Part shown: positions 13,694 through 19,652 of the stretch, one piece after another
How positions within the stretch are numbered: the first letter of the stretch is position 1
Layout: every line of letters starts with the position of its first letter
NCBI GenBank assembly: GCA_964519095.1
Contig: CAZFHV010000047.1
Coordinates: forward strand, 1 to 19,652
From: JAEHCY01 sp964519095
Lineage (GTDB): Bacteria > Pseudomonadota > Gammaproteobacteria > Chromatiales > Chromatiaceae
Reading direction: 5' to 3'
DNA: 19,652 nt
Position numbers and translations under genes: made by a program
The notes under the pieces: model-generated
What the model was told of the DNA's origin: nothing
The model's database searches: none
Seen by the model: only the letters and a program-made list of their open reading frames with translations

Positions 13694-15066
13694 TGTCCCC
13701 GAGCTCGCCCCCGTCCCAGCCCTCGCTGCTGATCGTGGATGACGAGGCCCTGGCGCGGAACAACCTGGCCCATGCCCTTCGCAAGGGGGGCTACGAGGTG
13801 GTCACCTGCGCCGACGGGGCGGCGGCCCTCGGCGAGCTCAGCCGACGGGCTTTCGACCTGGTTCTCACCGACCTGCGCATGCCTGGTATCGACGGCATGT
13901 CGCTGCTTAAGGAGTGCCAAGAGCGCTGGCCCACCACCCCCGTGATCATGCTCACGGCTTACGCCAGCCTGGAAAGCGCCGTGGCGGCCATGCAGGCGGG
14001 GGCCTTCCACTACCTGGCCAAGCCGTTCCGGCTCGACGAGGTGCGGGAACTGGTAGCCCGTGCCCTGCAGATGGCCCGGCTGGAGCGGGAGAATCAGGCC
14101 CTTCGCGAGCAGGTGCAGGCCCTCCAGCCCAGCCTGGCCATCGTCACCCAGGACCCGGCCATGCTGGCCCTCCTCGAGACCGCCCGACGCATCGCCGCCA
14201 CCCAGGCGAACGTCCTGATCAGCGGGGAGAGCGGCACCGGCAAGGAGCTGCTCGCCCGCTTCGTCCACGATCACAGCCCCCGTCGGATCGGTCCCTTCGT
14301 GGCCATCAACTGCGGGGCCCTGCACGAGGAGCTCCTGGCGAGCGAGCTGTTCGGCCATGAAAGGGGGGCCTTCACCGGTGCACAGGCCCAGCGCAAGGGG
14401 CTCGTGGAGGCCGCCGAGGGTGGCACCCTCTTCCTGGACGAGATCGGGGAGACCTCTCCCGCCATGCAGGTGAAACTGCTGCGGGTGATCGAGGGGCGTG
14501 AGCTGTACCGGGTGGGGGGGACCGAGCCGGTGCGGGTGGACGTGCGCTTCGTCGCTGCCACCAACCGTAACCTTGCGGAGGCCGTGGAGGAGGGGCGTTT
14601 CCGCCGCGACCTCTTCTATCGCCTCAACGTGGTGGAGCTCAAGCTGCCGCCGCTCGCCGAGAGACGCGAGGACATACCGCTGCTGGCCCGCCACTTCCTG
14701 CTCCGTAAGTCCGCCCGCCTGGGCCGGACCCTGCGCGGCATCTCGCCGGAGGCGATGGCGCTGCTCACCCACTACGACTACCCGGGCAATGTTCGCGAGC
14801 TGGCCAACCTCATCGAGCGCGGGGTTGCCCTCGCCGAGGGCGACACCCTGGAGGCACGCCACCTGCCCGAGCACCTGCGGTCGGTGCGGGTGGCGGTGCT
14901 GCGGGAGGCGGGGCAACGCCTGCCCACCCTGGAGGAAGAGGAGCGCCGCTACATCCTGGAGGTGATGGAGCGCACGGGCAACAACCGTACCCAGGCGGCC
15001 GAGATCCTCGGCATCGACCGGGTCTCCCTTTGGCGCAGGCTCAAGCGCTACGGGGTGGGGGACTAG
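13693..15066 (+). CDS. Sigma-54-dependent NtrC-family response regulator
   Basis: 457 aa from ATG 13693, which overlaps the kinase stop as TGATG. The receiver domain is ~10-125, with the acidic pair D16/D17, phospho-acceptor D60 and K110. A coiled linker (~125-147) follows. The AAA+ domain has Walker A GESGTGKE (178-185), the sigma-54 contact loop GAFTGA (225-230), Walker B GGTLFLDEIGE (~244-254) and sensor motifs AATNRNL and YPGNVREL. A Fis-type helix-turn-helix forms the C-terminus (GNNRTQAAEILGIDRVSLWR). All parts are intact, so it should be an active phosphorylation-dependent activator of sigma-54 RNA polymerase. The near-consensus sigma-54 promoter 1.7 kb upstream, in front of the divergent permease operon, is the likely target. 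Confidence 0.95.
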   Translation: MSPSSPPSQPSLLIVDDEALARNNLAHALRKGGYEVVTCADGAAALGELSRRAFDLVLTDLRMPGIDGMSLLKECQERWPTTPVIMLTAYASLESAVAAMQAGAFHYLAKPFRLDEVRELVARALQMARLERENQALREQVQALQPSLAIVTQDPAMLALLETARRIAATQANVLISGESGTGKELLARFVHDHSPRRIGPFVAINCGALHEELLASELFGHERGAFTGAQAQRKGLVEAAEGGTLFLDEIGETSPAMQVKLLRVIEGRELYRVGGTEPVRVDVRFVAATNRNLAEAVEEGRFRRDLFYRLNVVELKLPPLAERREDIPLLARHFLLRKSARLGRTLRGISPEAMALLTHYDYPGNVRELANLIERGVALAEGDTLEARHLPEHLRSVRVAVLREAGQRLPTLEEEERRYILEVMERTGNNRTQAAEILGIDRVSLWRRLKRYGVGD

Positions 15067-15094
15067 GCGCCGGCACCGGTCGCGGGCAGGCCCG

Positions 15095-15577
15095 CTACTG
15101 GATGATGTCGGTGACCCGCCAGCGATAGTCCTTGAGGCTCATGCGGACATAGGTCGGGTTGGCGTCGATGGGGCCCAGGCGGATCAGGAAACTGCTGGGG
15201 GATTCGAAGAAGGCGAAGTCGACCGCGCTCAGGAAGTAGGGGGTGGGCCGGTTGGAGTGCTGGGTGGCCGCCTGCCGTAGGGTATTCATCACCCATTCCA
15301 AGTTGATCACCTGCTCCAGGGCGCTCTCCCCGAGCCGCTCGATCTGGCCGCGGATCCAGTTGAGGGCCTGGCCCTGGGGTGCCCCGGCGCTCAGGCTCTT
15401 CACCCCGGCGTTGAAGCGTTGCTGGTTGTGCTGGCGGATGGCATCCAGGTCCACCAGGGCCCCCAGGGCCTGGAGGTTGTCGTTGCCCAGGGCATCGTCG
15501 AGCTGGAATAGCCGGTAGTAGGGCCAGGCGACGAAGCCAATCAGGGCGGCGAGCAGGACAGCGAGAAGCGTCTTCAT
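15095..15577 (-). CDS. DUF2939 domain protein
   Basis: 160 aa. An N-terminal hydrophobic segment (LLAVLLAALIGFVAWPYYRL, ~4-23) is a signal peptide or membrane anchor, so the rest should be periplasmic. The body follows the DUF2939 pattern: YYRLFQLDDALGNDNLQALG, then VDLDAIRQ, a helical middle, and a C-terminal beta part ending PTYVRMSLKDYRWRVTDII. The family has no known function. ATG at 15577 lies about 130 bases from the divergent DUF4126 gene. The stop is 28 bases from that of the convergent response regulator. Family confidence is good; nothing can be said of role. Confidence 0.8.
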   Translation of the reverse strand: MKTLLAVLLAALIGFVAWPYYRLFQLDDALGNDNLQALGALVDLDAIRQHNQQRFNAGVKSLSAGAPQGQALNWIRGQIERLGESALEQVINLEWVMNTLRQAATQHSNRPTPYFLSAVDFAFFESPSSFLIRLGPIDANPTYVRMSLKDYRWRVTDIIQ

Positions 15578-15705
15578 GGGCGGGGAAACGGGGTGGATTT
15601 AAGAGGGATTTTACCCCCGAAAGAACAACCCCGGCACCTCCCTCGAATGCGGTAAGATCCCCCTTGGCGGGAGCGGATTCTCGGACCCCGCGAGCGAGGT
15701 GCGAC

Positions 15706-16365
15706 GTGGAGAACCTTACCCAGACCTTGGCACTGACCCTGGGCGCCGGATGGGCCAGCGGCCTCAATCTCTATGCGGCGATCCTGGTGCTCGGCTTCCT
15801 GGGCGCCACCGGGCGGGTCAACCTGCCGGACGGCCTGCAGATCCTCACCGACCCCCTGGTGATGCTGGCCGCGGGGGTGATGTATGTGATCGAGTTCTTC
15901 GCCGACAAGATCCCGGGGGTGGACACGGCCTGGGATACCCTGCACACCTTCGTGCGCATCCCCGCGGGGGCGATCCTGGCGGCGAACGCGGTCGGGGACG
16001 TGGGCATGGGGGCGGAGATCGCCGCCGGGCTCCTCGGCGGTAGCCTGGCAGCGGTCTCCCACGCGGCCAAGGCGGGGACAAGGGTGATGATCAACACCTC
16101 CCCGGAGCCCTTCACCAACTGGGCCGCCTCCGTGCTCGAGGACCTGGCCGTGGTGGGGGGTCTTTGGACCGCCCTCAACCACCCCCTGATCTTCCTGGTG
16201 GGCCTGGTGGTCTTCATCCTGCTCCTGGTGTGGCTGCTGCCGAAGGTGTGGCGCGGCGTCAAGCGGGTGTTCGGCTGGCTGCGGCGCAGACTCAGCGGCG
16301 AGCCGGAGCCCCCGCTGGCATCGGGTACCCCGAAGCTGCCACCGGGTGGGGGCGTGGGCACCTGA
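15706..16365 (+). CDS. DUF4126 domain membrane protein
   Basis: 219 aa from GTG 15706, with GAGGT about 8 bases upstream. A TTG at 15664 would add 14 residues of unlike character. The sequence fits DUF4126: ALTLGAGWASGLNLYAAILV at the start, LTDPLVMLAAGVMYVIEFFA then DKIPGVDTAWDTLHTFVRIP, glycine-rich helices (AGLLGGSLAAVSHAAKAG), and a long last helix (LIFLVGLVVFILLLVWLLP, ~165-185). A basic, Pro-rich cytoplasmic-type tail follows. There are about five hydrophobic segments, so it is an inner-membrane protein. Function is unknown. A TAAGAT hexamer at about 15653-15658 could be a -10 element, without a convincing -35. The DUF4105 gene follows after 46 bases. Confidence 0.85.
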   Translation: MENLTQTLALTLGAGWASGLNLYAAILVLGFLGATGRVNLPDGLQILTDPLVMLAAGVMYVIEFFADKIPGVDTAWDTLHTFVRIPAGAILAANAVGDVGMGAEIAAGLLGGSLAAVSHAAKAGTRVMINTSPEPFTNWAASVLEDLAVVGGLWTALNHPLIFLVGLVVFILLLVWLLPKVWRGVKRVFGWLRRRLSGEPEPPLASGTPKLPPGGGVGT

Positions 16366-16411
16366 GCGATAAGGGGCGATCCTCGCCCGAGGGCGGAGCG
16401 GCGCAGGGGAG

Positions 16412-17422
16412 ATGAGGCACGTGGGCGGTGCGTTGCGGCTGGTGGTCCTCACGGCGCTGCTCGGCGCCCTGGCTTGGTCCGCGGCGGCCCTGTGGATCGA
16501 CGGCCCGCCCCAGCGCTGGCTGGCGGGGGCGCTGGCCCTGGGCACGGTGCTGGCCAGCCTGGCGCTCTGGATGCGCTTCCGCTCGGGGTGGGGCCTGCTC
16601 CTGGCCTTCATCCCCTTCCTGGGGGTCCTGGGCTGGTGGCTATGGCTCCCGCCGAGCAACGATCGGGACTGGATGCCCGATGTGGCGCGTCCGTCCGAGG
16701 CGGAGTTCGCGGGGAATCGGGTGACCATCCGCAATGTGCGCGACTTCCGCTACGGGGCCACGGATGCGGACTTCACCGAGCGGTGGGAGACGCGCAGCTA
16801 CGACCTCGATGGGGTCAGGGGCCTCGACATCTACTTCTCCTATTGGGGGCCGACCCTGTACGCCCACACCATCATGAGCTGGGAGTTCTCGGATGGCCGG
16901 CATCTCGCCATCTCCATCGAGACCCGCAAGGAGAAGGGCGAGAGCTACTCGGCCCTGCTCGGGTTCTTCCGCCAGTACGAGCTCTATTACGTGGTGGCGG
17001 ACGAGCGGGACCTGATCGGGGTCAGGGCCAGCCAGCGCGGCGAGCAGCTCTTTCTGTACCGGCTGCGCATGCCCCCCGAGCGGGCCCGGGCCCTGTTGGT
17101 GGGCTACCTGGAAGTGGTCAACCGTCTGGCCCGCACCCCCCGCTGGTACAACGCCCTGCGTCACAACTGCACCACCCTCATCGCCGCGCACATCGATGCC
17201 CTGGCGCCTGGAGAGATCCCCTGGGACTGGCGCCTCCTCGCCAATGGCTATCTGGATCAGTTCGCCTATGAGCGGGGCGCCACGAATCGGGACCTGCCCT
17301 TCGAGGAGCTCAAGCGCCAGAGCGACGTCACCGCCCGAGCCCGGGCGGCGGGGGCGGACCCGGACTTCTCCCGACTGATCCGCGAGGGGTTGCCCGAGCG
17401 ACCGGCTCCGGCGCTTCCCTAG
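16412..17422 (+). CDS. DUF4105 (Lnb N-terminal periplasmic domain-like) membrane protein
   Basis: 336 aa. Three hydrophobic segments open the protein: ~8-28, ~34-52 and ~60-77 (LLLAFIPFLGVLGWWLWLPP). A periplasmic DUF4105 domain (~85-320) follows, marked by VTIRNVRDFRYGATDADFTE, then WGPTLYAHTIMSWEFSDG with H152 and RWYNALRHNCTTLIAAHID with H251/C253. The family is named after Lnb, the lipoprotein N-acyl-transferring enzyme in which this region is the extracytoplasmic catalytic domain. The conserved His and Cys here are compatible with a cysteine-type active site, but activity on lipoproteins is inference. ATG at 16412 has AGGGGAG a few bases upstream. It is probably co-transcribed with the DUF4126 gene. 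Confidence 0.85.
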   Translation: MRHVGGALRLVVLTALLGALAWSAAALWIDGPPQRWLAGALALGTVLASLALWMRFRSGWGLLLAFIPFLGVLGWWLWLPPSNDRDWMPDVARPSEAEFAGNRVTIRNVRDFRYGATDADFTERWETRSYDLDGVRGLDIYFSYWGPTLYAHTIMSWEFSDGRHLAISIETRKEKGESYSALLGFFRQYELYYVVADERDLIGVRASQRGEQLFLYRLRMPPERARALLVGYLEVVNRLARTPRWYNALRHNCTTLIAAHIDALAPGEIPWDWRLLANGYLDQFAYERGATNRDLPFEELKRQSDVTARARAAGADPDFSRLIREGLPERPAPALP

Positions 17423-17423
17423 G

Positions 17424-17460
17424 CCTCCTCCGCACGCGGGGCGAAGAGGGTCCTTTTTTT
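17424..17460 (+). terminator. Possible Rho-independent terminator after the DUF4105 gene
   Basis: An imperfect hairpin combines outer CCTC/GAGG pairing and inner CCGC-AC-GCGG, then a run of seven Ts (17454-17460), just after the stop at 17422. The stem is interrupted, so strength is doubtful. Confidence 0.4.
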
Positions 17461-17484
17461 ACCTGCCCGGGCGTGCTCTAATGC
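17456..17484 (+). promoter_or_regulatory. Possible sigma-70 promoter for the riboswitch transcript
   Basis: TTTTTA (17456-17461), a 17-base spacer and TAATGC (17479-17484) form a weak -35/-10 pair. It would start transcription near 17490, which is where the aptamer begins. The position is persuasive, the sequence match modest. Confidence 0.35.
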
Positions 17485-17488
17485 CCCG

Positions 17489-17695
17489 GTTCCAGGTGTC
17501 CCGAGGGCGCTCGCCCGAGGGGTGAAACGGGAAGCCGGTGCGCTGGCCCCTTGGCGGGCTCGAGCAAAGCCGGCGCTGCCCCCGCAACGGTAGGCGGCTA
17601 GAGGAGCAGCACGACGCCACTGTGCCCCGGCATGGGAAGGCGCTGCTCCGGGGACCTCGGTCCCAACCGCGAGTCCGGAGACCGGCCTGGCTCAC
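17489..17695 (+). ncRNA. Cobalamin riboswitch aptamer
   Basis: The conserved core of the B12 riboswitch is present in order: GGTTCC at the 5' end, AAACGGGAAGCCGGTG near 17525-17540, GCTGCCCCCGCAACGGTA near 17575-17592, the B12 box GCCACTG (17616-17622), GGGAAGG before 17641, and GAGTCCGGAGACC near 17670-17683. It is directly upstream of a BtuB-like receptor on the same strand, the standard arrangement in which adenosylcobalamin (or another cobalamin) represses expression. Ends are approximate. Confidence 0.95.
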
Positions 17696-17772
17696 AAGGG
17701 CCGGCATTGCGGAGGGCGGTGTCCTGGCGGACAGATCCGGGGCCCCTCGCGCGCCCCCTGCCTCCGTCACCA

Positions 17773-17830
17773 TCTCCTCCCTGCCGTCTTCGTTGGCACG
17801 ACCCCCGTGCGGGTGAGCGCGGGGAGGAGA
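17773..17830 (+). promoter_or_regulatory. Predicted Shine-Dalgarno-sequestering hairpin of the riboswitch
   Basis: TCTCCTCCC (17773-17781) is the exact complement of GGGAGGAGA (17822-17830), which contains the ribosome site of the receptor gene (ATG at 17837). The 40-base loop holds a nested perfect hairpin GCACG-ACCCC-CGTGC (17796-17810). No T-tract follows, so translational control fits better than transcription termination. The alternative pairing that would release the site is not identified. Confidence 0.55.
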
Positions 17831-17836
17831 GGTGAG

Positions 17837-19652
17837 ATGCGCACACTCTGTCTTTTCCTGGTCCTCCTGTTACCGGGTCTGCCGTCGGTGGCGGCCAGCG
17901 AGGAGGTCACCCCACTCGATCCCCTGGTGGTCACTGCCACCCGCACCGCCGAGACGGCGGACGAGACCCTCGCCTCGGTGACGGTCATCGACCGTCAGGA
18001 GATCGAGCGCCTTCAGGCCCGCTCCCTGGCCGATGCCCTGCGGGGGATCCCGGGGCTAACCATCGCCAACAGCGGTGGCCGGGGCCAGCCCACCACCTTT
18101 TTCCTGCGCGGGAGCAATTCCGGCCATGTGCTGGTGCTCATCGATGGGGTGAAGGTGGGCTCGCCCACCCTGGGGATCCCCTCCCTCCAGGACCTCCCCA
18201 TCGAGGAGATCGAGCGCATCGAGGTGGTGCGCGGGCCACGCTCCAGCCTTTACGGGTCCGAGGCCATCGGGGGGGTGATCCAGATCTTCACCCGCAAGGG
18301 CGGGGGCCCCTTGACCCCGCGGGCCACCCTGGGTGGCGGGAGCTACGGCACCGTCAACGGCTCCCTGGGGCTCGCGGGGGGCGGGGAGAACGCCTGGTTC
18401 GACCTGGGTGGTCGCCTGGAGAGGAGCAACGGCTTCAATGCCTGTAACGGGGAGCCCCTGGTCGGTGGCTGCTTCGTGGACCAGCCGGACTCGGACGGCT
18501 ACCGCAACGCCGCGGGTCACGCCCGTGCCGGATACCGCTTCGGCGACGCCGCCGAGCTGGACCTCCAATGGTTGCGTACCCACGCCGATACCCACTACGA
18601 CGGTGGCCCCTTCGGCGGCAACCGCTCCTCCGGCGTCCAGCAGGTGGCGGGGGGCAAGCTGCTCTGGCATCCCCGAGGGGACTGGACCCTCAGCCTATCC
18701 GGCGGCCGGAGCTGGGACAACCTGGATGTCTACTTCCAAGGCGACTTCCTCGACCGCTTCGACAGCACCCGCGACACCCTCTCCTGGCAGAACGACTTCA
18801 CCCTCGGCCCGGATCAGGTCCTCACCGCGGGGATCGACTGGCAGAACGACCAGGTGGACGGCACCCTCGACTACAGCGTCACGGCACGCCGCAACCGGGG
18901 TCTGTTCACCCAGTACCAGGGGGGATTCGGTGATCACCAGGTCAAGCTCAGCGCCCGCCACGACCACAACGAGCAGTTCGGCGGCCACAACTCCGGCGAC
19001 CTCGCCTGGGGCTATCGACTGGGCAACGGCTGGCGTCTGATGGCCTCCTACGGCACCGCCTTCAAGGCCCCCACCTTCAACGACCTCTGCTACCCCTTCT
19101 TCGGCAATCCCAATCTGCAACCGGAGACCTCCCAGAGCCTGGAGCTCGGCATCGCCGGGGACCTGGAGTCGGGGAGCTGGTCCCTCAACCTCTACCAGAC
19201 CCACATCGACGACCTGATCGCCTTCGACGCCCTGGCGCTGCAGCCGGCCAACATCGACGCCGCACGCATCCGGGGTGTCGAGGCGGTGCTTGCCCTTCGG
19301 CTGCTCGGCTGGGACCTCAGCACCAACCTGACCCTGCTGGACCCGGAGAACCGCTCCTCGGGTCCCAATCGGGGGAACCAGCTCCCGCGTCGCCCCCAGC
19401 AGTCCCTCCGACTCGACCTGGACCGGGTCATTGCCGACTGGAGCCTGGGCGGTACCCTCTACGCAGTGGGGCAGCGCTACGACGACCTGGCCAACCGGAT
19501 CCAGCTCGATCCCTACCTGTTGGTGGATCTGCGCGCCGAGTATCGCCTGAGCGATGCCCTGAGCCTCCAGGGGCGGATCGAGAACCTGTTGGACTCGGAC
19601 TACGAGACCGCCGCCTTCTACAACCAGCCGGGGCGGGCCTTCTACCTAAGCC
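17837..19652 (+). CDS. btuB: BtuB-like TonB-dependent cobalamin receptor, 3' end beyond the window
   Basis: 605 codons are visible, with no stop. A signal peptide (~1-20, cleavage near SVAAS) precedes a TonB box around PLVVTATRTA (~29-38). The plug domain (~40-150) has SLADALRGIPGLTIA, FFLRGSNSGHVLVLIDGVKV and IERIEVVRGPRSSLYGSEAI. The remainder is beta-barrel sequence with alternating aromatic strands, up to RIENLLDSDYETAAFYNQPG. That last piece is the family's C-terminal region, so only about ten to twenty residues are probably missing. Two Cys (C203, C212) in the first barrel loop could form a disulfide. The riboswitch upstream makes cobalamin the likely ligand. ATG at 17837 has a strong GGAGAGG ribosome site. 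TonB/ExbB/ExbD encoded at 7234-9031 could energise it. Confidence 0.92.
   Translation, partial: MRTLCLFLVLLLPGLPSVAASEEVTPLDPLVVTATRTAETADETLASVTVIDRQEIERLQARSLADALRGIPGLTIANSGGRGQPTTFFLRGSNSGHVLVLIDGVKVGSPTLGIPSLQDLPIEEIERIEVVRGPRSSLYGSEAIGGVIQIFTRKGGGPLTPRATLGGGSYGTVNGSLGLAGGGENAWFDLGGRLERSNGFNACNGEPLVGGCFVDQPDSDGYRNAAGHARAGYRFGDAAELDLQWLRTHADTHYDGGPFGGNRSSGVQQVAGGKLLWHPRGDWTLSLSGGRSWDNLDVYFQGDFLDRFDSTRDTLSWQNDFTLGPDQVLTAGIDWQNDQVDGTLDYSVTARRNRGLFTQYQGGFGDHQVKLSARHDHNEQFGGHNSGDLAWGYRLGNGWRLMASYGTAFKAPTFNDLCYPFFGNPNLQPETSQSLELGIAGDLESGSWSLNLYQTHIDDLIAFDALALQPANIDAARIRGVEAVLALRLLGWDLSTNLTLLDPENRSSGPNRGNQLPRRPQQSLRLDLDRVIADWSLGGTLYAVGQRYDDLANRIQLDPYLLVDLRAEYRLSDALSLQGRIENLLDSDYETAAFYNQPGRAFYLS

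Noticed and set aside
13231..14916. 561-codon open frame on the minus strand
   Set aside because: Antisense to the kinase and the sigma-54 regulator, both of which have all catalytic motifs.
15082..15095. GCGGGC-AG-GCCCGC inverted repeat between the regulator and the DUF2939 gene
   Set aside because: The 2-base loop cannot form the full stem and there is no T-tract, so I do not call a terminator.

Overview
The window is high-GC bacterial DNA (roughly two thirds G+C by eye) with tight operons, a TonB/ExbB/ExbD energy-transfer system, an outer-membrane TonB-dependent receptor, a GAFTGA-type sigma-54 activator and a cobalamin riboswitch. This fits a Gram-negative proteobacterium. A sulfur-metabolising gammaproteobacterium is my best guess, from gene content only. 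I see no tRNA, rRNA, insertion sequence or CRISPR array. One 10-base N run (6598-6607) marks an assembly gap inside a gene.

Region 1 (1-6730, minus strand) is one end of an extracellular contractile injection system (eCIS, phage-tail-like particle) operon. In transcription order it holds a small unrecognised protein broken by the gap, the contractile sheath, the inner tube, a zinc-motif baseplate-chaperone-like protein, a long disordered protein ending in an IGRIEV-type motif, a DUF4255/Pvc16-like tail-terminator protein, and an AAA+ ATPase that runs off the left edge. Genes are separated by a few tens of bases at most, or overlap. The baseplate spikes, tape measure, fibres and payloads are not in the window.

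Region 2 (6731-9031) has a 500-base divergent intergenic region followed by tonB-exbB-exbD on the plus strand. A good sigma-54 -24/-12 match lies just upstream of tonB.

Region 3 (9153-15066) is a divergent regulatory unit. On the minus strand are a USP-like protein, a two-helix membrane protein and a TauE/SafE permease fused to two universal-stress-protein domains. On the plus strand are a membrane histidine kinase and its NtrC-family sigma-54 response regulator. The 310-base space between them contains, in the right order and spacing for the minus-strand operon, a near-consensus sigma-54 promoter, an IHF-like site and a TTGCA-N3-TGCAA palindrome that could be the activator site. I infer that the two-component system switches on the transporter operon.

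Region 4 (15095-17422) carries a DUF2939 protein (minus) and, divergently, a DUF4126 membrane protein and a DUF4105 (Lnb periplasmic-domain-like) protein.

Region 5 (17423-19652) is a cobalamin riboswitch followed by a BtuB-like receptor cut by the right edge. Between aptamer and start codon, a CU-rich segment is perfectly complementary to the Shine-Dalgarno region, so control is probably at translation initiation. The TonB/ExbBD system of region 2 could energise this receptor.
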